Counted from the first letter of the stretch, positions 35,775 through 44,246 are shown. The stretch: DNA of 64,000 nucleotides from Streptomyces sindenensis (GCF_014649035.1 NZ_BMSG01000004.1:62001-126000); one strand, 5' to 3'. Numbers and translations are program-made. The notes: a model not told the origin generated them from the sequence alone.

Positions 35775-36389
35775 TCAGCGGGCGGCTGGAACCTCGGCGA
35801 TCGAACGACCCGCCCACGCGGGCGCGGGCTCGACGAGCGAGGCCAGCCGTTCCCGTACGGCATCCGGGAACGGAGCGGTGCGGCCGGCTCGTTGGTCCAC
35901 ATGGAGCGCCAGCAGTTCGGTCGTCGCCACAGGCGCGGCCTCCGGCGCTGGTACGTCGTCGGGGGCGTCGACCACGTACAACTCGTGGCAGAAGCGCGCC
36001 TTCTTCGTGTCCACGCCCAACAGCCGGGTACGGACGGCGAGATGAGCCCCCTCGGCCACTTCACGGAGATAGCGGACATGCGACTCGGCGGTGTAGAGCG
36101 AGCAGCCGGTGCTCTCCCGGTATCCGGCGTGCAGCCCGGTCTCGATCATCATCGCGTCGGTGGCGTATCCGAAGACCAGGACGTAGAACGCCTCGCTCAT
36201 ATGGCCGTTGTAGTCGATCCATTCGGGCCGGACGGTCCGGTGGAACAGCGGGAGCGAGGTGACGTAGTCGGCCACGTCGGCCACGTCGGCCACGTCAGCC
36301 ACGTCGGTCTGCTCGGCCACGGCCTTCTGCTCGGCCACAGCGGTCTGCTCGGCCACGGCGGTCTGTTCGTGGGTGTGCTGCTCGGTCAT
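35775..36389 (-). CDS. Hotdog thioesterase of the carnitine operon
   Basis: 204 residues. Residues 45-200 form a 4HBT-like domain (RPEWIDYNGHMSEAFYVLVF; the WIDYNGHM motif carries the catalytic Asp). In carnitine-degrading bacteria a thioesterase next to L-carnitine dehydrogenase and BKACE releases glycine betaine from betainyl-CoA, which is the best guess here. The first 40 residues are an odd repeat: AVAEQT units, then VAD four times, encoded by tandem DNA repeats at 36267-36375. Its start overlaps the dehydrogenase stop (ATGA). Confidence 0.88.
   Translation of the reverse strand: MTEQHTHEQTAVAEQTAVAEQKAVAEQTDVADVADVADVADYVTSLPLFHRTVRPEWIDYNGHMSEAFYVLVFGYATDAMMIETGLHAGYRESTGCSLYTAESHVRYLREVAEGAHLAVRTRLLGVDTKKARFCHELYVVDAPDDVPAPEAAPVATTELLALHVDQRAGRTAPFPDAVRERLASLVEPAPAWAGRSIAEVPAAR
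36267..36375 (-). repeat. Coding tandem repeats in the thioesterase N-terminus
   Basis: Four copies of the 9-mer GTCGGCCAC (one with an A) are followed by about four copies of an 18-mer of the form CTGCTCGGCCACGGC(G/C)GT. They translate to VADVADVAD and AVAEQT units in front of the hotdog domain. Copy number probably varies between strains. Confidence 0.85.
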
Positions 36390-37393
36390 CGGGTCGCCTC
36401 CTCGGCGGTACGGGGCAGGCGGCCGGTCGCCCGCAGGATGTCGATGACGCCCCGGTCGCGTTCGGCGACCAGGTCGGCGATGCTCCGGCCGTTCGCGGCC
36501 TCGTCGCAGCCGGCCACCACCGCCTCGTACAGGGCCCGGTCCAGCTCGGGTGCTTCGAGCCGGGTCCAGGGCGACTTCAGCGAGGGGCCGAAGTGGTCGA
36601 GCATGTGGGCCATCCCGCCCTCGCCGCCCGCGAGCGCGAACGTGAGCATCGGCCCCATCACCGCCCAGCGGAGCCCCGGCCCCTCGGTGATCGACGCGTC
36701 GATCTCCGCGACCGTCGCCTCGCCGTTGGCGACCATGTGCAGCGCCTCGCGCCACAGGGCCTCCTGGAGCCGGTTGGCTATGAAGCCGGGCACCTCGCGG
36801 TCCATGGTGATCACGGACTTGCCCGCGACCTCGTAGAAACGCGAGGCCCACTCCACCGCGGCGGGGTCGGTGCGTTCACCGCCGACGACCTCCACCAGGG
36901 GGATGAGGTAGGGCGGGTTGAAGGGGTGCCCGACGACGAGCCGCCCGGGGTCGGCGGCCTGCGTCTGCATGTCCGTCATCGGATAGCCGGAGGTCGAGGA
37001 GGCGATCACCGTACCGGCGGGGGCGGCGGCGTCCAGCCGGGCCAGCAGATCGCGCTTGAGGCCGAGCTTCTCGGGGGCGCTCTCCTGGACGAACTGGGCC
37101 TCGGCCACGGCCTCTTCGAGGGTCGCGGTGACGGTCAGCCGGTCCTGCGAGGCCCCGTCGGCCAGCCCGAGCTGTTCCAGCGCGGGCCAGGCGGCGGCGA
37201 TGAGCCGGTGCAGCCGGACGGCCGCGTCGGGGGAGGGGTCCCAGGCGGTGACGTCGTAACCGCGGGCGAGGAAGTGGGCGGCCCAGCCACCGCCGATCAC
37301 CCCGGCCCCGACGCACGCCACACGGCGTACGTCCTCGGGGGCGCAGGAGGAGAAGGGACCGGGGGGCGGGGCGGGGGAGGGGATGACGGTCAT
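36386..37393 (-). CDS. L-carnitine dehydrogenase-type 3-hydroxyacyl-CoA dehydrogenase
   Basis: 335 residues from ATG 37393 with GGAG upstream (GTG at 37402 is possible). The Rossmann NAD site is VACVGAGVIGGGWAAHFLAR and the following acid is in WDPSPDA. The catalytic His is in VVGHPFNPPYLIPLVEVVGG, as in the 3HCDH family. The later segment EGPGLRWAVMGPMLTFALAG is typical of carnitine dehydrogenases rather than beta-oxidation enzymes. It should oxidise L-carnitine to 3-dehydrocarnitine. It lies between the BKACE and thioesterase genes in one operon. Confidence 0.87.
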   Translation of the reverse strand: MTVIPSPAPPPGPFSSCAPEDVRRVACVGAGVIGGGWAAHFLARGYDVTAWDPSPDAAVRLHRLIAAAWPALEQLGLADGASQDRLTVTATLEEAVAEAQFVQESAPEKLGLKRDLLARLDAAAPAGTVIASSTSGYPMTDMQTQAADPGRLVVGHPFNPPYLIPLVEVVGGERTDPAAVEWASRFYEVAGKSVITMDREVPGFIANRLQEALWREALHMVANGEATVAEIDASITEGPGLRWAVMGPMLTFALAGGEGGMAHMLDHFGPSLKSPWTRLEAPELDRALYEAVVAGCDEAANGRSIADLVAERDRGVIDILRATGRLPRTAEEATR

Positions 37394-37447
37394 GGGCGGC
37401 ACTCCGGAAAGACGGTGAGGGGAAGAGGAGTCGGGAGATCGGGGGGA

Positions 37448-38341
37448 TCAGGTGCGGGGGCGCAGGCCGAGCTTCTCGCGGGCCTCGTCGGGTGTGGCGA
37501 CCCGGGAGCCCAGGGACTCGGTGATCCGCACGGCGCGCTCCACCAGCTGGCCGTTGGTCGCCTTGACGCCCTTGCCCAGATAGAGGTTGTCCTCCAGGCC
37601 GACCCGTACGTGTCCGCCGAGCAGGATCGACTGGGCGACCCAGGGCATCTGCATCCGGCCGAGCGCGAAGCTCGCCCACTGGGCGCCCCGGGGAAGCATG
37701 TTGACCATCGACTGGAGGACCCCCGGGTCGGCGGGCGCGCCCCACGGGATGCCCATGCAGAGCTGGAAGACCGTGGGGTCGTCGAGCAGCCCCTCGGCGA
37801 GGAGCTGCTTGGCGAACCACAGCTGCCCGGTGTCGAAGATCTCCAGCTCGGGCCTGACGCCGAGTTCCTGGATGCGCTTCGCACCGGTGCGCAGCATGTC
37901 GGGGGTGGAGACGTAGAGGTTGCTGCCGTCGCCGAAGTTGAGCGAACCGCAGTCGAGCGTGCAGATGTCCGGCAGCAGCTCCTCCACGTGCGGCAGCCGG
38001 TCCAGCCCGCTGACCAGGTCGGTGCCCGGGAGCTGGCGGAGGGGGGCCTCCGGGTCGATGACCAGGTCCCCGCCCATACCGGCGGTCAGGTTGATGACGA
38101 CGTCGGTGCCGGTCTCCCGGATCCGCTCGACGACCTCCCGGTAGAGCCGGGGGTCGCGGGAGGGTGCGCCGGTCTCCGGCTCGCGGACGTGGATGTGGAC
38201 CACGGCCGCGCCCGCCCCGGCGGCCTCGACGGCGGAGGCGGCGATCTGCTCGGGGGTCACCGGGACATGGGGGCTGCGGCCGACGGTGTCGCCGGCTCCG
38301 GTGAGGGCACAGGTGATGATGACGTCTTGGTTGACGGGCAT
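37448..38341 (-). CDS. Beta-keto acid cleavage enzyme (BKACE), dehydrocarnitine type
   Basis: 297 residues behind GGAGGAGATG. This is the DUF849/BKACE TIM-barrel family: the zinc-ligand histidines lie in [18 protein letters not shown], and the lysine/glutamate region includes [16 protein letters not shown] and [21 protein letters not shown] enzymes cleave beta-keto acids with acetyl-CoA. With carnitine dehydrogenase and a thioesterase downstream, the expected reaction is 3-dehydrocarnitine plus acetyl-CoA to betainyl-CoA plus acetoacetate. It is the first enzyme gene after the regulator. Confidence 0.92.
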   Translation of the reverse strand: MPVNQDVIITCALTGAGDTVGRSPHVPVTPEQIAASAVEAAGAGAAVVHIHVREPETGAPSRDPRLYREVVERIRETGTDVVINLTAGMGGDLVIDPEAPLRQLPGTDLVSGLDRLPHVEELLPDICTLDCGSLNFGDGSNLYVSTPDMLRTGAKRIQELGVRPELEIFDTGQLWFAKQLLAEGLLDDPTVFQLCMGIPWGAPADPGVLQSMVNMLPRGAQWASFALGRMQMPWVAQSILLGGHVRVGLEDNLYLGKGVKATNGQLVERAVRITESLGSRVATPDEAREKLGLRPRT

Positions 38342-38403
38342 GCGGAAACATCTCCTCCGGGGGAGCTGGGGGGTGGTGTGGGGGGCTTGTCGTCGTACGG
38401 GGA

Positions 38404-39285
38404 TCAGTCGGCGGCCGTGGGAGCCGCTGTCAGGCAGGCATCCACATGGGCGATCAGCGTGTCGTGCATGGCCTGGGCGCCGGTGTACGGGACCGTGTCG
38501 TGCGGGCCGCCGGGTTCGGTGGCCAGGACCTGGGAGGCCAGGCCGTCGATGAGGGCGGTGAGGGCGAGGGCCGCGCCGTCCGCGTCGACCGGGCGGAACA
38601 CTCCCTGCGCGACGCCGCGCCGGATCACCTCGGCGACCGTTTCCCGCCACTGGCGGTAGTACTCGACGTGGAGTCGCCCGACCGTGGTGGACCGGGCGGC
38701 CTCGGCCCACAGGTCGAGCCAGACGCACCACTGCCGCCGTTGCTGCTCGGTGCGGGGCGTCTGGAGTTCGATCAGCAGGCGCAGTTCGTCCCCGGCGTGC
38801 CGCGTACCGGCCGTGGCGTCGGCGCGGCGACGGGTGTCCTCGTCCATGCACCAGCGGACCGCGGCTTCGAGCAGTTCGTCACGGCCGGGGAAGTGGTAGT
38901 GGATCGCCGCCGTGCTGGTGTGGCAGGCCGCGGCGATGTCCGCGACCCGGACGGCATGGAATCCGCGCTCGGCGATGAGCCGGACGGTTTCGCGCACGAT
39001 CTGGAGAGGCCTGCCGCCCTCCGGCGGGGGCGGCGACGGGCGGGGGCCCGACACAGGACGTACGGGCGACGGCGTCGCCGCCGACCCGAGCAGCCGGCCC
39101 ACGTCCACGCCGCCGATGTCCGCGATCCGGGCCAGCTCGGCGGCGGTGAAGCGGCGAGTGCCGTTGAGGGACCGGGACAGCTTCGACGGATCGATGACGA
39201 TCCGCCGGGCGAACTCGCGCGCGCTCACACCCGCCGCGTCGATCACCTGCCGGACCCGTGCGGCCACCTCGTCCTGCTGCTGCAT
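38404..39285 (-). CDS. Fused XRE-type HTH and TetR regulator of the carnitine operon
   Basis: 293 residues. Residues 1-68 form an XRE-like HTH ([20 protein letters not shown], then [15 protein letters not shown]). After a Pro-rich linker a complete TetR HTH follows (about 93-140; [20 protein letters not shown]) with a TetR-type ligand domain to the end. Two different DNA-binding domains in one chain are unusual. The gene reads in the same direction as the carnitine genes, and a perfect inverted repeat at 39304 lies 19 bases upstream of its start. Carnitine or an acyl-CoA intermediate is the expected effector. Confidence 0.9.
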   Translation of the reverse strand: MQQQDEVAARVRQVIDAAGVSAREFARRIVIDPSKLSRSLNGTRRFTAAELARIADIGGVDVGRLLGSAATPSPVRPVSGPRPSPPPPEGGRPLQIVRETVRLIAERGFHAVRVADIAAACHTSTAAIHYHFPGRDELLEAAVRWCMDEDTRRRADATAGTRHAGDELRLLIELQTPRTEQQRRQWCVWLDLWAEAARSTTVGRLHVEYYRQWRETVAEVIRRGVAQGVFRPVDADGAALALTALIDGLASQVLATEPGGPHDTVPYTGAQAMHDTLIAHVDACLTAAPTAAD

Positions 39286-39303
39286 GGTCAGCCACCGTAA
39301 CGA

Positions 39304-39326
39304 TGTGTTGAGAAAACCTCAACACA
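39304..39326. promoter_or_regulatory. Operator of the XRE-TetR regulator
   Basis: TGTGTTGAG-N5-CTCAACACA is a perfect 9-bp inverted repeat just upstream of the regulator ATG (39285). Size, spacing and position fit an autoregulatory operator bound by one or both HTH domains of the adjacent protein. Confidence 0.75.
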
Positions 39327-39350
39327 AGGAGGGTGCGTACCATGAAAGAG

Positions 39351-39402
39351 GAGGGGTGTTGCGGTTCTGACTGATGCATCAGTCAGAACCGCAACACCCC
39401 TC
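39351..39402. terminator. Perfect 52-bp palindrome, terminator of the sigma-factor gene
   Basis: A 26-base arm beginning GAGGGGTGTTGCGG is followed at once by its exact complement, centred on TGCA; there is no unpaired loop. It begins 23 bases after the sigma-factor stop codon on the minus strand and separates it from the carnitine regulator. Being symmetric it could stop transcription from both sides. Confidence 0.9.
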
Positions 39403-39424
39403 GTCCGGGCTGTTCGCCCGGCGG

Positions 39425-40297
39425 TCACTCCTGGACGAGCATCCCGCTCCGCAGCTTGCCCAGCATCCGGCTGAGCAGCCGCGACACGTGCATCTGCGAT
39501 ATTCCGAGCTCCGCGCCGATCTGCGCCTGGGTCATCTCCTGGCCGAAGCGCATGTCGATGATCCGGCGCTCCCGCTCGTCCAGTTCGTCCAGCAGGGGCG
39601 CGAGGGCGTGCAGGTTCTCCACGGTCTCCATGGCGGGGTCCGCATCGCCCAGCACGTCGGCGAAGGTCCGTCCGGCGGCCTGGCCGGGGCCGGCCTCCGC
39701 GGTATCGGTCGGCATGTCCAGGGAGCCCGCCGTATAGCCGTTGGAGGCGACGATCCCCTCCGTGACCTCGGACTCCTCGATCCCCAGGTACTCCGCCAGT
39801 TCCTTGGGTGTGGGGTCCCGGTCGAGTTCACCGGCCAGGGCCTCCTTCGCCTTGGCGAGATCGACCCGCAGCTCCTGGAGGCGTCGCGGCACGTGTACCG
39901 CCCAGCTCGTGTCGCGGAAGAACCGCTTGATCTCCCCGACGATGTACGGCACCGCGAACGAGGTGAACTCGACCTCCCGGGAGAGGTCGAAGCGGTCGAT
40001 CGCCTTGATCAGTCCGATGGTGCCGACCTGGACGATGTCCTCCATGTCGCCGCTGCCCCGGTTGCGGAAGCGGTTGGCGGCGAAGCGGACGAGGGACAGA
40101 TTCATCTCGATGAGGGTGTTGCGCGCGTACTGGTACTCGTGCGTGCCCTCCTCCAGGACCTGGAGGCGGTCGAAGAAGAGGCGTGAGAGGCGGCGCGCGT
40201 CCAGTGGGGCGATCTTCCCGGCGTCCTCGATCCACGGAAGCTCTTCGCTGGTGCCCGTCCGCTCCGTACCGGCGGTCTGCACGGTCTGCACGGTCAT
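39425..40297 (-). CDS. SigB/SigF-type group 3 RNA polymerase sigma factor
   Basis: 290 residues. Region 2 reads NLSLVRFAANRFRNRGSGDM, then EDIVQVGTIGLIKAIDRFD and FTSFAVPYIVGEIKRFFRDT. Region 3 (LQELRVDLAKAKEALAGELD) and the region 4 HTH (MTQAQIGAELGISQMHVSRL) are complete. Length and motifs are those of the SigB/SigF/SigG group of Streptomyces, which serve osmotic stress or sporulation. No anti-sigma or anti-anti-sigma gene is adjacent, but a PP2C-type phosphatase lies at 41781. A GGAGCGTG box precedes the ATG. Confidence 0.93.
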   Translation of the reverse strand: MTVQTVQTAGTERTGTSEELPWIEDAGKIAPLDARRLSRLFFDRLQVLEEGTHEYQYARNTLIEMNLSLVRFAANRFRNRGSGDMEDIVQVGTIGLIKAIDRFDLSREVEFTSFAVPYIVGEIKRFFRDTSWAVHVPRRLQELRVDLAKAKEALAGELDRDPTPKELAEYLGIEESEVTEGIVASNGYTAGSLDMPTDTAEAGPGQAAGRTFADVLGDADPAMETVENLHALAPLLDELDERERRIIDMRFGQEMTQAQIGAELGISQMHVSRLLSRMLGKLRSGMLVQE

Positions 40298-40869
40298 GTC
40301 GCTTCACGCTCCCTGGTTCCTGGTTCGTAGGCCCTGAGGCCTGTCGCCTGCCCGGGGCCACGGCTCTCATGCGTGACGAAGGGAGTTGATCTGGCCTTAC
40401 GGATCGAGGTGGCCGGAAACAAGCCTGGTTCGGTTCTGAGGAGCCGTCATCTGCGGCTGTCCGAGCGGCGCGAGTGACAGGCGCGTCAGCGGAGTGCGTG
40501 TGAGGAGCGTGAGCCGTGGAGGCACGAAGAACCGCCCCACCGGTACGGGGGAGCCCGGTGGGGCGGTCGCCACCAGAGTGCCACAGGCGGGCGGCCGTTG
40601 GGACCGCACTGGCACGTATTGGCCTACGGATGAGTCGTTTTCGCCGCTCGGCCGCGGGCGTGCGCACGCCGTGACGGCTCCCGTCGGTCCCCGGAGGCCC
40701 CCGACGGTTGTCGCATGACGGCCGATGATCGCGGTGCCATGAACGGATTCGACTCGCGGACTGCACGCCGTGTCCACTGGCCTTTCCTCCCCGACGGGTG
40801 CCCTGCTCCGGAAGCGGGGAACCCGCGGCCGAGCAACCGAGCGTCGAACGGAACAAGACCGAGGAGACC
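40298..40869. other. 570-base intergenic region upstream of the sigma-factor gene
   Basis: No convincing gene on either strand. On the minus strand GTTT-N14-CCGTA near 40395-40425 is a weak match to a SigB-type promoter and could mean sigma autoregulation. A 13-bp hairpin at 40531 is the only strong structure. The right end carries the ribosome site of the GNAT gene. Confidence 0.5.
40531..40567. terminator. Strong orphan hairpin
   Basis: ACCGCCCCACCGG and CCGGTGGGGCGGT pair perfectly over an 11-base loop. No gene ends close to it; it may insulate the sigma-factor promoter from upstream transcription. Confidence 0.6.
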
Positions 40870-41613
40870 ATGACCCAGAACGACATCCGGCCCCGGACCG
40901 ATACGCCTTCCCGGCTCCACCCGCTGGACAATCCCGCCCGGTCGTCGCTCACCGGTCCGCACGCCCACTTCGCCGAGAGCCGTGGCCGGATTCTGCGCTA
41001 TCCCGTCGACGTCTCCCCCTGGATCGCGCTCCCCGACGACCCGGACGCCCAGGACTGGGCCGATCTCGCGGCGCTCGCGGGGCCGGGCAGCTCCGTCGAC
41101 CTGGCCGCGTTCCGGGCGCCGCCACCGCGCGACTGGGAGATCGTCTTCCGGGGTGGCGGGGTCCAGCTGGTCGACGAGTCGTCAAACGCCGCGCCCGACC
41201 CGGAGGCGGCCCTGCTCGGCCCGCGGGACGTGCCGGACATACTGGACCTGGTGGCGCGCGCCCGCCCCGGCCCCTTCCTGCCGCGCACGGTCGAGCTGGG
41301 CACGTATCTGGGTATCCGGCGGGGCGGCGCCCTGGTGGCGATGGCGGGGGAGCGGCTGCACCCGCCCGGCTGGACCGAGATCAGCGGCGTCTGCACGGAC
41401 GAGTCCGTACGGGGGCAGGGACTGGCGAGCCGGCTGGTCCTGGCGGTCGCGCACGGGATCCGAGAGCGCGGCGAGACGCCGTTCCTGCATGCGTCCGCCT
41501 CCAACACGGGCGCCATCCGGCTCTACGAGTCCCTCGGCTTCCGGCTTCGCCGGCGTACGGAATTCATCTCGGCGCTCGTCCCCGCCACGTTCCCCGCTGC
41601 CCACGGGACCTGA
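40870..41613 (+). CDS. GNAT-family N-acetyltransferase (FR47-like)
   Basis: 247 residues from ATG behind GAGGAG. The N-terminal third is a lead domain (RYPVDVSPWIALPDDPDAQD); the C-terminal half is an FR47-like GNAT domain. The acetyl-CoA pyrophosphate loop is TDESVRGQGLASRL (Q/R-x-x-G-x-G/A), and the fold ends with ASASNTGAIRLYESLGFRLR. It should acetylate an amine of unknown identity in the cytoplasm. It stands alone between the sigma-factor promoter region and the phosphatase. Confidence 0.9.
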   Translation: MTQNDIRPRTDTPSRLHPLDNPARSSLTGPHAHFAESRGRILRYPVDVSPWIALPDDPDAQDWADLAALAGPGSSVDLAAFRAPPPRDWEIVFRGGGVQLVDESSNAAPDPEAALLGPRDVPDILDLVARARPGPFLPRTVELGTYLGIRRGGALVAMAGERLHPPGWTEISGVCTDESVRGQGLASRLVLAVAHGIRERGETPFLHASASNTGAIRLYESLGFRLRRRTEFISALVPATFPAAHGT

Positions 41614-41780
41614 GGCACCCCCGGCCCGGGCCCGAAGCCCCGGGCCATAAGTCCCGGGCGGGACCTTCGGCACCCCCTCGGGGTCCCAATGCCTCCTGTG
41701 CGGACGCCCGCCTCCCGGTCAACTGGAAGGGACCGGCCGAAACTGCGGGCGGCGCCGAGGCACCAGCGGGAGGACAGGCC

Positions 41781-42971
41781 GTGCCCATGAGGTTGCTGGA
41801 CATGGCACACAAGCCACAGACGCAGAAGAGGCAGAGCGGTGTACGGCACCGGGACGGTGCCGTACAGAGCCCGGACGCGAGCATCGCGGCGGTGTCCCAG
41901 GGCCGCATCGGCAACGGGGCGCTGGTCGGCGGTCTCGCCCTGCTTACCCTGCTGGTCGTCTTCCTCGACGTCAGGGCGGGCAACGACCTGCGGGTCGTGC
42001 CGTTGCTCGTGGTCGTCCCGGCGCTGGCCTCCGTCTACTGCAGCCTCCGCCAGACCATCTGGGTCGCGGTGTGGATCACCACGATCGTCGTCGGCTTCCG
42101 GGCCGGCGCGGACGGCACCTTCTGGGACTTCGTCTTCGGCATCGGCTTCGCCGTCCTCGCCTGCGCCCTCGGGGTCGCCGCCTGCGCGGCGCGCATCCGG
42201 CACGCCACCGAGATGGCGCGGCTGCGGTCCGCCGCCGTCACCCTGCAACGCCAGATCCTGCGGCCGCTGCCCGTCGTGACCGACCACGTCTTCGCGTACG
42301 GGCTCTACGAGCCGATCGAGGAGGACCGCTTCGTCGGCGGAGACATCTACGAGGTCGTCGAGTCGCCCCACGGGACCCGGGTGATCATCGGGGACGTCCA
42401 GGGCAAAGGGCTCGCGGCCATCGGCGCCGGATTCGCGGCCATCGCCGCGTTCCGCGAGGCCGCCATCCGTGAACCCACGCTCACCGGAGTGGTCCAGGCG
42501 CTGGAGGACGCGGTCGTCCGGCACAACGAGTTCTCCGTCCAGACCGGCGAGGCCGAACGCTTCGTGACCGCGCTCGTGCTCGGGTTCGACGAGAGCGGCC
42601 GGGTGGAGGCCGTGAACTGCGGCCATCTGCCGCCCCGCCTGCTGCACGACGGCCGGACCTCGGCCGTCACCCTCCACCGGACCTCCGTCCCCCTCGGCCT
42701 CGCCGGACTCAGCCGGGAGGCCCGTGGGGCGGAGTCCTTCGACTTCCCGCCGGACGCGACGCTCCTCGTCGTCACCGACGGGGTGACCGAGGCCCGCGAT
42801 GCCACGGGTGCCTTCTACCCGCTGGACGAGCGCGTCGCGGCCTGGGCCGGGCACGGTCCGCGCGAGCTGCTCGACGCGCTCCATGTCGACCTGGAGGAGT
42901 TCTCCGGCGGCGTCCGGCGCGACGACGTCGCCGCGCTGGCGCTGCGCCGCGCCCCCGCGGCCCCCCGTTGA
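41781..42971 (+). CDS. Membrane-anchored PP2C/SpoIIE-type serine phosphatase
   Basis: 396 residues from GTG 41781 with GGGAGGA six bases upstream (ATG 41787 and 41802 are in frame). Three to four N-terminal helices (LVGGLALLTLLVVFLDV; IWVAVWITTIVVGFRAGADG) are followed by a SpoIIE/PP2C domain: DRFVGGDIYEVVESPHGTRV and IIGDVQGKGLAA carry metal-binding Asp residues, then NCGHLPPRLL and TDGVTEARDATG. Such phosphatases switch anti-anti-sigma factors and so SigB-type sigma factors; the SigB-type gene at 39425 makes this attractive. A hairpin terminator follows. Confidence 0.93.
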   Translation: MPMRLLDMAHKPQTQKRQSGVRHRDGAVQSPDASIAAVSQGRIGNGALVGGLALLTLLVVFLDVRAGNDLRVVPLLVVVPALASVYCSLRQTIWVAVWITTIVVGFRAGADGTFWDFVFGIGFAVLACALGVAACAARIRHATEMARLRSAAVTLQRQILRPLPVVTDHVFAYGLYEPIEEDRFVGGDIYEVVESPHGTRVIIGDVQGKGLAAIGAGFAAIAAFREAAIREPTLTGVVQALEDAVVRHNEFSVQTGEAERFVTALVLGFDESGRVEAVNCGHLPPRLLHDGRTSAVTLHRTSVPLGLAGLSREARGAESFDFPPDATLLVVTDGVTEARDATGAFYPLDERVAAWAGHGPRELLDALHVDLEEFSGGVRRDDVAALALRRAPAAPR

Positions 42972-42984
42972 CGCGTCCTCCTGG

Positions 42985-43016
42985 TGTCCCCACGGGACGA
43001 ATGTCGCGTGGGGACA
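42985..43016 (+). terminator. Terminator after the PP2C gene
   Basis: TGTCCCCACG and CGTGGGGACA form a perfect 10-bp stem over a 12-base loop, 14 bases past the stop. A second perfect 18-bp palindrome (GGAGGCCCCGGGGCCTCC) follows at 43036-43053. Confidence 0.75.
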
Positions 43017-43093
43017 TCGGCCCTGCGCGCCCGCCGGAGGCCCCGGGGCCTCCGCTCCTCGCCTACCGGCGGGCAACGGACATGGGGGCGACA

Positions 43094-43205
43094 ATGAGAA
43101 CCAGGGAACACGAGGGCGACAAAGAGAACAGAGAACACAGAACACGGAGAAATACGGGGGGGGCGGCGAGACCGGGCAAGAAGCAAGGAAGAAGCGAGGA
43201 GACCC
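43094..43205 (+). other. Purine-rich leader of the alcohol dehydrogenase gene
   Basis: About 110 bases almost free of T and low in C, with imperfect repeats of GAACAC(A/G) and AGAGAACA and an eight-G run. This composition differs sharply from the GC-balanced surroundings. It ends in the ribosome binding site of the dehydrogenase. Its role is unknown. Confidence 0.7.
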
Positions 43206-44246
43206 ATGAGAGCCGTTCAGTACCGCACCGTCGGCGCCGCCCCCGAGGTGGTCACGGTCCCGGATCCCGAGCCCGGCCCCGGCCAGGTCCTGCTGAAGGT
43301 CACCGCCGCCGGCGTCTGCCACTCCGACATCGCCGTGATGAGCTGGCCCGCCGAGCAGATCCCCTTCCCCCTGCCCCTCACCCTGGGCCACGAGGGTGTC
43401 GGCACGGTCGCCGCCCTCGGTGACGGTGTCGACGGCTTCGCGGTCGGCGACTCCGTCGCGGTGTACGGCCCCTGGGGCTGCGGCACCTGCGTGAACTGCG
43501 CGGAGGGCAAGGAGAACTACTGCCTGCGTGCCGGGGAGCTCGGCATCATGCCGCCCGGCCTCGGCGCCCCGGGCGCGATGGCCGAGTACATGATCGTCGA
43601 CAACCCTCGCCACCTCGTCCCGATCGGCGACCTGGACCCGGTGAAGACGGTGCCCCTCACCGACGCCGGGCTCACCCCGTACCACGCGATCGTGCGTTCC
43701 CTGGCGAAGCTCGTGCCCGGCTCCACAGCCGTCGTCATCGGCACCGGCGGCCTCGGCCACGTCGCGATCCAGCTGCTGCGCGCCATGACGGCCGCCCGGG
43801 TGATCGCCCTCGACGTCACCGAGGACAAGCTCGCGCTGGCCAGGACCGTCGGCGCGCACGAAGCGGTCCTCTCCGACGAGAAGGCGGCCGCCCGGGTGAG
43901 GGAACTGACCGACGGCCTCGGCGCCCACGTGGTCCTCGACTTCGTCGGAGCGCCGCCCACCGTGCAGACCGCCGGAGCCGTCGCCCGCGTGGACGGCGAC
44001 GTCACCCTCGTGGGCATCGGCGGCGGCGCGCTCCCGGTCGGCTTCGGGACGATCCCGTACGGGGCCACTGTCTGCGCACCCTACTGGGGCTCGCGCAAGG
44101 AGCTGGCCGAGGTCCTCGACCTGGCCCACGCCGGAGCGGTGGACGTACACGTGGAGACGTACTCCCTCGACGAGGCTCCGCTCGCGTACGAGCGCCTCCA
44201 CGACGGCAGGATCAACGGCCGGGCCGTCATCCTGCCCAACGGCTGA
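43206..44246 (+). CDS. Zinc-dependent NAD(P)-alcohol dehydrogenase
   Basis: 346 residues, medium-chain dehydrogenase family. Catalytic zinc ligands are Cys38 (AAGVCHSD) and His62-Glu63 (LTLGHEGVGTV). The structural zinc uses the four cysteines of GCGTCVNCAEGKENYC. The nucleotide-binding motif is VVIGTGGLGHVAIQLL. It oxidises an alcohol or reduces an aldehyde; substrate unknown. The 110-base upstream leader is unusually purine-rich. It is followed by a partial inverted repeat (44254-44310) and the ABC-F leader. Confidence 0.93.
   Translation: MRAVQYRTVGAAPEVVTVPDPEPGPGQVLLKVTAAGVCHSDIAVMSWPAEQIPFPLPLTLGHEGVGTVAALGDGVDGFAVGDSVAVYGPWGCGTCVNCAEGKENYCLRAGELGIMPPGLGAPGAMAEYMIVDNPRHLVPIGDLDPVKTVPLTDAGLTPYHAIVRSLAKLVPGSTAVVIGTGGLGHVAIQLLRAMTAARVIALDVTEDKLALARTVGAHEAVLSDEKAAARVRELTDGLGAHVVLDFVGAPPTVQTAGAVARVDGDVTLVGIGGGALPVGFGTIPYGATVCAPYWGSRKELAEVLDLAHAGAVDVHVETYSLDEAPLAYERLHDGRINGRAVILPNG

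Noticed and set aside
34857..36836. 659-codon plus-strand frame over cbiZ and the thioesterase
   Set aside because: Arg/Pro-rich shadow; the real genes in this interval have conserved motifs in other frames.
40397..40777. 126-codon minus-strand frame upstream of the sigma-factor gene
   Set aside because: Contains the strong hairpin at 40531, has no domain and atypical codon use.
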